Shown: positions 57,348 through 64,000 of the stretch, piece by piece | Position numbering within the stretch: the first letter of the stretch is position 1 | How the letters are laid out: each line of letters begins with the position of its first letter | DNA from: Azospirillum canadense | Lineage (GTDB): Bacteria > Pseudomonadota > Alphaproteobacteria > Azospirillales > Azospirillaceae | Direction: 5' to 3' | NCBI RefSeq assembly: GCF_025961225.1 | Contig: NZ_JAOQNG010000001.1 | Coordinates: 657,001-721,000, forward strand | Length of the DNA stretch: 64,000 bases | Notes under the pieces: model-generated | Told to the model about the DNA's origin: nothing | Databases searched by the model: none | The model's input: only the letters and a program-made list of their open reading frames with translations | Made by a program: the position numbers and the translations under genes

Positions 57348-58712
57348 ATGTTCCTCGATTGCTCGCGTCTGATCGTCGACAACCAGCCCCGCCTGTCCAA
57401 CGGCATCGCCGTCACCGATGTGGACGGCGACGGCGCGTTCGAGCTGGTGGTCACCGGCTACGGCACCAACAACCTGATCCTGAAGTGGGACGACGGGCGG
57501 CTGGTGGACATCGCCAGCCCGCTGCTGGCCGACGCCGCCGGCTGCACGGTCGCCATCACCGCCGCCGACGTGGACGGCGACGGGCGGGAGGAGTTGTACG
57601 TCCTCAACTCCGACTGCGCCAGCGGGCCGAAGGAGATGGGCGACCGGCTGTTCGCCTGCTTCGGCAAGCACTGGATCGACCTTCTGGCCCAGCCGGAGAA
57701 CGCCGGCATGGCCAACCGCGTCGCCGGCCGGTCGGTGGTTGCCATGGACCGGCACGGGCACGGCCGCTACGGCTTCGTCGTGGCCGCCGACGGCGGGCCC
57801 TTCCGCCTGTTCGAACTGAGCCGGCGCGGCCGGCTGGAGGACGCGGCGGAGGACGCCGGCATCGACCTGATCGCCGCCGGGCGCGGGCTGGTCTGCCTGC
57901 CGTTCCTGTCCGACCGCATGGACCTGTTCGCCTGCAACGAGGGCGGGCCGAATTTCCTGTTCCGCAACCTGGGCGACGGCAACTTCGAGGAGATCGCGGA
58001 GGAGCGCGGCGTCGCCGATTCCCGCTTCGCCGGGCGCGCGGTGGCGACGCTGGACACCGACGGCGGGGCCTTCGACCTGCTGGTCGGCACCTGGGAAGGG
58101 CCACAACGTCTGTTCCGCCAGCGCTCCGGCGGCGGCTTCGTGGACGAGGCCACCGGCGAGATGTCGATGCCCGGCCGCGTGTCCACGGTCATCGCCGCGG
58201 ATTTCGACAACGACGGCTATGAGGAGCTGTTCTTCAACCTGCATGGCGAGCCGAATCGCCTGTTCGGCTGGCGCCACGACGAATGGCAGCCGATCGAGCT
58301 GGGCGACGCGCTGGAGCCGAAGGGCAACGGGACCGGGGCGGTGGTGGCGGACATCGACGGGGACGGGCGGCTGGAACTGCTGGTGGCCCATGGCGGCGGT
58401 GCCGCCCAGCCGCTGTCGCTCTACCGCACCGCGGCAACCAGCAACGGCTGGGTCCGCGTGCTGCCGCTGACCCCCTATGGCGCGCCGGCGCGCGGGGCGG
58501 TGGTGAGCTGCACGGCCGGGGGGCGCCGGCAGCGCCGGGCGATCTGCGGCGGGTCGGGCTACCTGTGCCAGATGGAGCCGGTCGCCCATTTCGGGCTGGG
58601 TCCGCTGCACGCGGTGGAGCAGATCGAGGTGCGCTGGCCGGACGGCACCATCGCCATCATCGACAACCCGCCGGCCGGTCGTGTGCTGACCGTTCCATAC
58701 CCGCCGGAGTGA
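57348..58712 (+). CDS. FG-GAP/VCBS repeat protein of the CRTAC1 (UnbV/ASPIC) family
   Basis: A 454-residue protein with repeated calcium-binding loops such as VTDVDGDGAFELVVTG, ADVDGDGREELYVLN and VADIDGDGRLELLVAHGGG, which form an integrin-like beta-propeller. The C-terminal part (about 365-454), with FGLGPLHAVEQIEVRWPDG, is the ASPIC/UnbV domain. The start at 57348 follows AGGGGGAG and gives no signal peptide; proteins of this family are normally exported, so an upstream start or another export route is possible. Function unknown; surface binding is a common proposal. Confidence 0.85.
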   Translation: MFLDCSRLIVDNQPRLSNGIAVTDVDGDGAFELVVTGYGTNNLILKWDDGRLVDIASPLLADAAGCTVAITAADVDGDGREELYVLNSDCASGPKEMGDRLFACFGKHWIDLLAQPENAGMANRVAGRSVVAMDRHGHGRYGFVVAADGGPFRLFELSRRGRLEDAAEDAGIDLIAAGRGLVCLPFLSDRMDLFACNEGGPNFLFRNLGDGNFEEIAEERGVADSRFAGRAVATLDTDGGAFDLLVGTWEGPQRLFRQRSGGGFVDEATGEMSMPGRVSTVIAADFDNDGYEELFFNLHGEPNRLFGWRHDEWQPIELGDALEPKGNGTGAVVADIDGDGRLELLVAHGGGAAQPLSLYRTAATSNGWVRVLPLTPYGAPARGAVVSCTAGGRRQRRAICGGSGYLCQMEPVAHFGLGPLHAVEQIEVRWPDGTIAIIDNPPAGRVLTVPYPPE

Positions 58713-58908
58713 GCGTCGCACGGACAGCGTGACGCAGAATATTTCTGCAAAGCAACAAATTTAAACTTTTCTGAAACGGTGGCCGACCTTAATTTGCGGG
58801 TGCCCGCGGGGACCTGTCCGGGAACTTGCGGCAAGGGAGATGTCTGCCCTGTAACGCAACCCGAACGATAGGGGGCGCCGGTCCCGGTGGACGGCGGCCG
58901 CAGGCACC

Positions 58909-59448
58909 ATGGCACCACGCGATGTTCCCCAACGCGATGTTCCCCTGACCGGGGTGGAACGGTTCTTCGACGGCGACGAGGTCATCGTCTCCAAGACCGA
59001 CCTGAAGGGCCGCATCACCTACGCCAACCGGGTCTTCCAGCGAGTGGCCGGCTACACCGAGTCGGAGCTGATGGGGGCGCCGCACTCCATCGTTCGCCAT
59101 CCGGACATGCCGCGCTGCGTGTTCAAGCTGCTGTGGGACACGCTGGGCGCCGGGCAAGAGATTTTCGCCTATGTCGTCAACCGGGCGAAGAATGGCGACC
59201 ATTACTGGGTCTTCGCGCACGTCACGCCCAGCTACGACGGCAACGGCCAGCTGATCGGCTACCACTCCTCGCGCCGGGTGCCGGAACGGGCGGCCATCGA
59301 CAAGGTCGTGCCGCTCTACCGCACGCTGCTGGACATCGAGAACACGCACGCCGACCGCAAGCAGGGCATGAACGACGCCTTCGCCGCCGTCGTCGCCCTG
59401 CTGACGGAGAAGGGGATCGGGTATGACGAATTCGTCTTCTCTCTCTAG
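58909..59448 (+). CDS. Aer-type PAS sensor protein (CetB-like)
   Basis: A 179-residue soluble PAS protein. [20 protein letters not shown] near residue 40, IVRHPDMP near 61 and [17 protein letters not shown] near 90 match the FAD-binding PAS domain of the aerotaxis receptor Aer and of Campylobacter CetB. A helical tail (about 130-179) has no signalling hairpin. Its stop overlaps the next receptor gene by 26 bp, so the two are made together. It probably senses redox state or O2 through FAD and passes the signal to that receptor. Confidence 0.87.
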   Translation: MAPRDVPQRDVPLTGVERFFDGDEVIVSKTDLKGRITYANRVFQRVAGYTESELMGAPHSIVRHPDMPRCVFKLLWDTLGAGQEIFAYVVNRAKNGDHYWVFAHVTPSYDGNGQLIGYHSSRRVPERAAIDKVVPLYRTLLDIENTHADRKQGMNDAFAAVVALLTEKGIGYDEFVFSL

Positions 59449-60733
59449 GGCCTTCGCCCTGGGGGCGGTCGCCGCGGCCCTCGTCGCAGCGCTGCTGGCG
59501 GTCGACGCCGCTGGTGTCGGCGGGATCGGGGTTCGGCTGGCGCTTGGCGGGGCGGCGCTGGCGGCGCTGGCCGGCGTGATGCTGTGCTTGGCGCGCGCCC
59601 GCGCCGCCGTGGCGCAGGCGCGGGCCGTGTGCGAGGCCGTCGCGCGCGGCGACTTCGAGGCGCGTGTCGTCAACATCCGCGAGGACGGCGAGCTGGGCGC
59701 GCTGATGAACGCGCTGAACGACAGCATCGACCGCACCGACGCCTTCATCCGCGAGGCCGCGGCGTCGATGAGCTACGTCTCGGCCAACAAGTATTTCCGG
59801 CGCATCGTGCTGACGGGCATGCAGGGCAACTTCCTGCACGCCAGCCGCACCATCAACAACGCTACCGACGCCATCGCCGTGAAGGTCAAGGGCTTCGCCG
59901 GCGTGACCGAGCGGTTCGAGGGCCAGATCCGCGCCGTCTGCACCGAGGTCGCCGGCACCGCCCATCATCTGGAGCTGTCGGCGCGCACCATGGAGACGGA
60001 CGCCCAGACGGCGACCGGCAAGGCGTCCTCCGTCGCCGCCGCAGCGGCGCAGACCGGCTCCAACGTGGGCAGCGTCGCCGCCGCGACGGAGGAGCTGTCG
60101 GCCTCCATCCGCGAGATCGCCCGGCAGGTGGAGCAGGTGGCGAAGGTCGCCGCCACCGCGTCCGGCGAGGCGGAGCGCTCCAACGCGCTGGTCGCCCAGC
60201 TGTCCGACACGGCCAAGACTGTGGGGGAGGTCGTCACCCTCATCAACGACATCGCCAGCCAGACCAACCTGCTGGCCCTGAACGCCACCATCGAGGCGGC
60301 CCGCGCCGGCGAGGCCGGCAAGGGCTTTGCCGTCGTCGCGCAGGAGGTGAAGCGGCTGGCCGACCAGACCGCCAAGGCCACCGGCGACATCTCCGGCCAG
60401 ATCGCCGGCATCCAGTCCTCCACCGAGGAGGCGGTGAACTCCATCGTCGGCATCGGGCACACCATCCACGACATCAACCAGATCGCCGGCGGCATCGCCG
60501 CGGGCATCGAGCAGCAGGGGGCGGCGATCCGCGAGATCGTCTGCAACATGGATCAGGCTGCCGCCGGCACCCGTGCCGTGACCCACGACATCCAGGACGT
60601 CACCGAGGCCGCCTCCCGCACCAGCGACACCGCCCACGAGGTCTTCGCCGCGTCGGAGCAGATGACCGCCCAGGCCGACCGCCTGACGCGGGAGGTGCAG
60701 CTGTTCCTGGACGAAATGCACAAGGTTGCTTGA
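59423..60733 (+). CDS. Methyl-accepting chemotaxis protein without sensor domain (CetA-like)
   Basis: A 436-residue receptor. Two membrane helices (about 10-28 and 34-55) are joined by only a few residues, so there is no periplasmic sensor. A HAMP-like stretch ([20 protein letters not shown] near residue 70) and a second helical unit lead to the signalling hairpin with [20 protein letters not shown] near residue 278. The layout equals Campylobacter CetA, which takes its signal from the separate PAS protein CetB. The overlapping PAS gene upstream fits this. Confidence 0.9.
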   Translation: MTNSSSLSRAFALGAVAAALVAALLAVDAAGVGGIGVRLALGGAALAALAGVMLCLARARAAVAQARAVCEAVARGDFEARVVNIREDGELGALMNALNDSIDRTDAFIREAAASMSYVSANKYFRRIVLTGMQGNFLHASRTINNATDAIAVKVKGFAGVTERFEGQIRAVCTEVAGTAHHLELSARTMETDAQTATGKASSVAAAAAQTGSNVGSVAAATEELSASIREIARQVEQVAKVAATASGEAERSNALVAQLSDTAKTVGEVVTLINDIASQTNLLALNATIEAARAGEAGKGFAVVAQEVKRLADQTAKATGDISGQIAGIQSSTEEAVNSIVGIGHTIHDINQIAGGIAAGIEQQGAAIREIVCNMDQAAAGTRAVTHDIQDVTEAASRTSDTAHEVFAASEQMTAQADRLTREVQLFLDEMHKVA

Positions 60734-61132
60734 ACAAGGGGGGCGGACGGGCCCCTAGGTGCGGTACGCGTTGATCAGCGGGCCGGCATATGCCTAAGGA
60801 GTAGGCTGCGGTGGGGCGTCCGGGAACGCTTCATCGATGGAATTGATCGAACTTTATGGAAATTGCGTTCGTTTGTTGCGCTGCGGTAGGATTTTGCCGT
60901 TGGTCAGCCCTCCTGAATGAGCAGGGAATGACTGTTTGGACTCCATACTGACGCATGTTTCGGCATTGCAACGAATTTCGAACCCTATTCCTTGTATGGT
61001 TTACCAGCGTATGTCGTCGGAAATCCCAAGCTCTTCGCGGCCTCGCGGACGCGGTACCGCCGATGGCGTGTGTTGGCACGCCGCTTGATGTCCTTCGTGT
61101 AACGAACCGGCGGGAACACGGAGGGGTTGAGC
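60734..61132. other. Intergenic region between two receptor genes
   Basis: About 400 bp, more AT-rich than its surroundings around 60840-61020. I see no gene, RNA or repeat in it. It probably holds the promoter of the receptor at 61133, but no clear hexamer pair stands out. Confidence 0.5.
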
Positions 61133-62212
61133 ATGAGCGTTGCGGGAAGCGAGCTGTTCGAGCTGTCGAAAGGTGTTCTGGACGTCGCGTCGAAGAAGGT
61201 GTCGCTCATCGAGGACATCACCCGGCGCACCAAGATGCTGGCCATGAACGCGCTGATCGAGGCGGCGCGGGCCGGCGACGCCGGTCGCGGCTTCGCGGTC
61301 GTCGCCAACGAAGTGTCGGAAATCTCCAACCAGGTGAACACGATCACCAAGGAACTCCGCTCGGAGATCGTGGCCCGCGTCGATCACCTGACCACCACCG
61401 GCAGCGCGCTCGTGCGCGAGATGCACGGCAAGCGCCTCGCCGACCTGGCGCTCAACATGATCGAGATCATTGACCGCAACCTGTATGAGCGGTCCTGCGA
61501 CGTGCGGTGGTGGGCAACGGACAGCGCCGTGGTCGATTGCGCCGCCGACCCCTCCGACGACAACCGCCGCCACGCCTCCCAGCGGCTGGGCGTGATCCTG
61601 GAGTCCTACACCGTCTATCTCGACCTGTGGATCTGCGACGCCAAGGGTGAGGTGATCGCCACCGGCCGGCCCGGCCGCTACGCCGGCACGGTGGGGTCGC
61701 GCGTGGGCGAGGAGGGGTGGTTCCGCCAGGCCATGTCCACCCGCAACGGCGGCGAGTTCACGGTCGGCGACGTCGCCCGCAACCCCCGGCTCGACAACCG
61801 CGTCGTCGCCACCTACGCCACGGCGATCCGCAGCGGCGGCGAGGCCAACGGCGAGCCCATCGGCGTGCTGGGCATCTTCTTCGACTGGGAGCCGCAGGCC
61901 GCCGCCGTGGTGGAGGGCGTCCGGCTGGAGGAGAGCGAGCGCGACCGCACGCGCTGCCTGCTGCTCGACGCGCGGCACCGGGTCATCGCCTCGTCCGACG
62001 GGCGCGGCCTGCTGAGCGAGACGGTGGCGCTGCGCCGCGGCGGCAACGGCGCCAACGGCGAAGGTGGCGGCGTGATTGGACACACCATCGAACCGACGGG
62101 GCGCACCATCGGCTACGCCCTTACGCCCGGCTACGAAACCTACAAGGGGCTGGGCTGGTACGGCGTGATCGTGCAGGAGCCCGACCGCCGCAACGGACCC
62201 GGGATTGGCTGA
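61133..62212 (+). CDS. Soluble MCP-like protein: signalling tip followed by Cache domain
   Basis: A 359-residue protein with no membrane helix. Residues about 15-75 form only the tip of a chemoreceptor hairpin (TKMLAMNALIEAARAGDAG then GFAVVANEVSEISNQV). A helical linker leads to a Cache-like sensor from about 150, with YTVYLDLWICDAKGEVIATG, EEGWFRQAMSTRNGGEFTVG and a second lobe after LLLDARHRVIASSDG. Normal receptors place the sensor first; here the order is reversed. Both domains should be cytoplasmic. Start at 61133 after GAGGGG. Confidence 0.82.
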   Translation: MSVAGSELFELSKGVLDVASKKVSLIEDITRRTKMLAMNALIEAARAGDAGRGFAVVANEVSEISNQVNTITKELRSEIVARVDHLTTTGSALVREMHGKRLADLALNMIEIIDRNLYERSCDVRWWATDSAVVDCAADPSDDNRRHASQRLGVILESYTVYLDLWICDAKGEVIATGRPGRYAGTVGSRVGEEGWFRQAMSTRNGGEFTVGDVARNPRLDNRVVATYATAIRSGGEANGEPIGVLGIFFDWEPQAAAVVEGVRLEESERDRTRCLLLDARHRVIASSDGRGLLSETVALRRGGNGANGEGGGVIGHTIEPTGRTIGYALTPGYETYKGLGWYGVIVQEPDRRNGPGIG

Positions 62213-62324
62213 AACGGGACCAGGGAGCCGGGATGGGCGGGTAAAGCTGGCATTCCTACGGTGCTCTGGTCATCGCGGCGGGTTGGTCTAAACTCCGGGT
62301 CCGCCGCGTTGCTGGAGACCTCTT

Positions 62325-63323
62325 ATGTCCTCGACCTCCCGTCGCCTTTACGTTCGCCGCGACAGCTTCCCGATCGCCGGAACGTTCCGCATTTCCCGCG
62401 GCGCCAAGACCGAGGCCCAGGTGGTGGTGGCCGAGGTGGTGGACGCGTGCAAGCGCGGGCGCGGGGAATGCGTTCCCTACGCCCGCTACGGCGAGTCCAT
62501 GGACGGCGTGGTGAAGGCGCTTGAGGCGATGGCGGGCGAAGTCGCCGAGGGTTTGAGCCGCGAGCGCCTGCGCGAGGTCATGCCGCCGGGCGCCGCCCGC
62601 AACGCGCTGGATTGTGCGCTGTGGGACCTGGAGGCCAAGCAGGCGGGCAAACCGGCATGGCGCCTCGCCGGGCTGGCCGATGCGCCGAAGAAGCTGGTCA
62701 CCTGCTTCACGCTGAGCGTGGACGAGCCGGCCGCCATGGCCGCCGCCGCGCGGCAACGGGCGGCCGACCATCCCCTGCTGAAGATGAAGCTGACCGGCGA
62801 GGGCGACCTGGACCGCGTGCGCGCGGTGCGCGAGGCGGCCCCCGCCGCCCGCCTGGTGGTGGACGCCAACGAGGCCTGGACGCTGGAGCAGCTGACCCGT
62901 TTCGCGCCGGTGCTGGCCGACCTGGGCGTCGAGATGATCGAGCAGCCGCTGCCCGCCGGCGAGGACGAGGCGTTGCGCGGCATCGACTGCCCGGTGGCGT
63001 TGGGCGCCGACGAATCCTGCCACGACCTGGGGTCGCTCGACCGGCTGAAGGGCCTCTACCAAGTCGTCAACATCAAGCTCGACAAGGCCGGCGGCCTGAC
63101 CGAGGCGCTGCTGATGAAGAAGGTGGCGGAGGAGGCCGGTTTCGACATCATGGTCGGCTGCATGGTCGCCACCTCGCTGGCCATGGCGCCGGCCGTGCTG
63201 GTCGGGCAGGGCGCGCGCTACGTGGACCTGGACGGGCCGCTTCTGCTGGCGGAAGACCGCACGCCGGCCCTGCATTACGACGGCGCGGTGCTGTGCCCGC
63301 CGGCTGCGGAACTCTGGGGATGA
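62325..63323 (+). CDS. Dipeptide epimerase, enolase superfamily
   Basis: A 332-residue enzyme of the L-Ala-D/L-Glu epimerase group. Acid/base lysines are in LLKMKLTG near residue 150 and NIKLDKAGG near residue 250. Metal ligands are in VDANEAW near 182, EQPLP near 207 and ADES near 229. DLDGPLL near the end is typical of this branch. It would epimerise murein dipeptides for recycling, or racemise an N-acyl amino acid. Its stop overlaps the cupin gene by 4 bp (ATGA), suggesting an amino-acid catabolic operon with the aminotransferase that follows. Confidence 0.88.
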   Translation: MSSTSRRLYVRRDSFPIAGTFRISRGAKTEAQVVVAEVVDACKRGRGECVPYARYGESMDGVVKALEAMAGEVAEGLSRERLREVMPPGAARNALDCALWDLEAKQAGKPAWRLAGLADAPKKLVTCFTLSVDEPAAMAAAARQRAADHPLLKMKLTGEGDLDRVRAVREAAPAARLVVDANEAWTLEQLTRFAPVLADLGVEMIEQPLPAGEDEALRGIDCPVALGADESCHDLGSLDRLKGLYQVVNIKLDKAGGLTEALLMKKVAEEAGFDIMVGCMVATSLAMAPAVLVGQGARYVDLDGPLLLAEDRTPALHYDGAVLCPPAAELWG

Positions 63324-63685
63324 GCACGCCGCCCGGCGGCGCGGCCCCTTGCTTCCCATTTGGTGGTTGCCTTCTCGGCGATCTTCCGTCCGCCCCGCTG
63401 CCGGACGAGCTGTTCACGACCCTCGCGGCAACACCGGGCGTGCGGATCGAGCGCATCCTGTCCACCGGTCAGGCCTCGCCGGAGGGCTTCTGGTACGATC
63501 AGGCCTGGGACGAGTTCGTGCTGCTGGTGCAGGGTGCGGCCCGGCTCCAGATCGACGGCGAGGGAGAGCGGACGCTCGGCCCCGGCGACTGGGCGATGAT
63601 CCCGGCCCGCAAGCGCCACCGCGTCGCCTGGACCGATCCCGACGCGCCGACCGTCTGGCTGGCCGTCCACATCGGCGAACCATAA
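63320..63685 (+). CDS. Cupin domain protein
   Basis: A 121-residue single cupin barrel. GFWYDQAWDEFVLLVQGAAR near residue 56 and GPGDWAMIPARKRHRVAW near residue 87 are the two cupin motifs; Glu and His positions could bind a metal, though motif 1 lacks the usual HxH. Translationally coupled to the epimerase gene. It could be a small isomerase or dioxygenase; no substrate can be named. Confidence 0.85.
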   Translation: MSTPPGGAAPCFPFGGCLLGDLPSAPLPDELFTTLAATPGVRIERILSTGQASPEGFWYDQAWDEFVLLVQGAARLQIDGEGERTLGPGDWAMIPARKRHRVAWTDPDAPTVWLAVHIGEP

Positions 63686-63708
63686 AAAAGCTAGGGAGGA
63701 CTGGGACG

Positions 63709-64000
63709 ATGAGCATCGACGCCGCGCGCCCTCGCGCGCCCATTGATGTTATGCGAGCCCGCGCGGAGACGCCGGGCACCCGGCATGTCGCGCATTTCAA
63801 CAACGCCGGCGCCGCCTTGCTGCCGCAGCCGGTGCTGGACGCGGTGGCGGAGCACCAGGAGCTGGAGGCGCGCATCGGCGGCTACGAAGCCGAGGCGCGC
63901 AACGGGGCCAAACTGGAGGCTGTCTACGACTCGATCGCCCGGCTGCTGTCCTGCGACCGGACGGAGATCGCGCTGGTGGAAAGCGCGACGGCCGCCTGGG
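63709..64000 (+). CDS. Class V aminotransferase, N-terminal part only
   Basis: The first 97 residues of a PLP-dependent fold-type I enzyme, cut by the window edge. HFNNAGAALLPQPVLDAV near residue 29 is the typical start of class V aminotransferases and cysteine desulfurase-like proteins, and EIALVESATAAW reaches the cofactor-binding region. The PLP lysine lies outside. The start follows AGGGAGGA, 23 bp behind the cupin gene, so it continues the same operon. Confidence 0.85.
   Translation, partial: MSIDAARPRAPIDVMRARAETPGTRHVAHFNNAGAALLPQPVLDAVAEHQELEARIGGYEAEARNGAKLEAVYDSIARLLSCDRTEIALVESATAAW

Overview
The window is a GC-rich stretch of chromosome from an Azospirillum-like alphaproteobacterium. 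This rests on several things seen together: a separate F0 ATP synthase operon with paired b and b' subunits, a large B12-dependent NrdJ, two phasins, a 621-residue flagellin behind a sigma-54-type promoter, MinCDE, energy-taxis receptors, and strong third-position GC bias that opens long false antisense reading frames. The assignment to genus is inference. There are 62 protein-coding genes, one of them cut by the right edge. I recognised no rRNA, tRNA, CRISPR array, insertion sequence or prophage.

0-7 kb holds a PhaJ-like MaoC hydratase, an SDR, an RlpA-like protein, an alpha/beta hydrolase, DUF6352 and DUF2927 proteins, a bacteriohemerythrin and a PRC-barrel protein. 7-16 kb holds nrdJ behind a probable pair of NrdR boxes, a second hemerythrin, an S10 carboxypeptidase and the flagellin. 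Two copies of a 28-bp-armed palindromic element sit between the two convergent gene pairs here. 16-26 kb holds RidA, an acyltransferase, a guanine-deaminase-like enzyme, pentapeptide and Sel1 proteins, a CoA transferase, a patatin and clpS-clpA.

26-28 kb holds two phasin genes with the same promoter layout: a TTGACA-N17 promoter flanked by two TGC-N3-GCA palindromes whose centres are 59 bp apart in both cases. A related site precedes the PhaJ-like gene at the left end, which suggests a small PHB regulon under PhaR. An Anbu proteasome-like gene follows without its usual partners.

31-43 kb is a formate dehydrogenase island: tungstate uptake (tupBA without tupC), fdhD, mobA, DUF3305, DUF3306, then a TorD chaperone, a small Tat protein, FdhA, FdhB, a small lipoprotein, FdhC, a small periplasmic protein and a WD40 propeller. 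The TorD start is preceded by a strong promoter and a folded leader. Its closing helix competes with an anti-Shine-Dalgarno hairpin, which looks like a molybdenum-cofactor riboswitch. Cofactor metal uptake, cofactor maturation, chaperone and enzyme would then be one functional unit.

43-54 kb holds an aldolase, a histidine kinase, an extradiol dioxygenase, the F0 ATP synthase operon, an SCO copper chaperone, a chemoreceptor fused to a hemerythrin, and PhoH. 54-57 kb has a 0.9-kb non-coding stretch and minCDE. 57-64 kb holds an FG-GAP/CRTAC1 protein and a chemosensory group, followed by a dipeptide epimerase, a cupin and the start of a class V aminotransferase. In the chemosensory group, an Aer-type PAS protein overlaps a receptor that lacks its own sensor domain (a CetB/CetA-like split energy-taxis pair), and a soluble receptor follows with its domains in reversed order.
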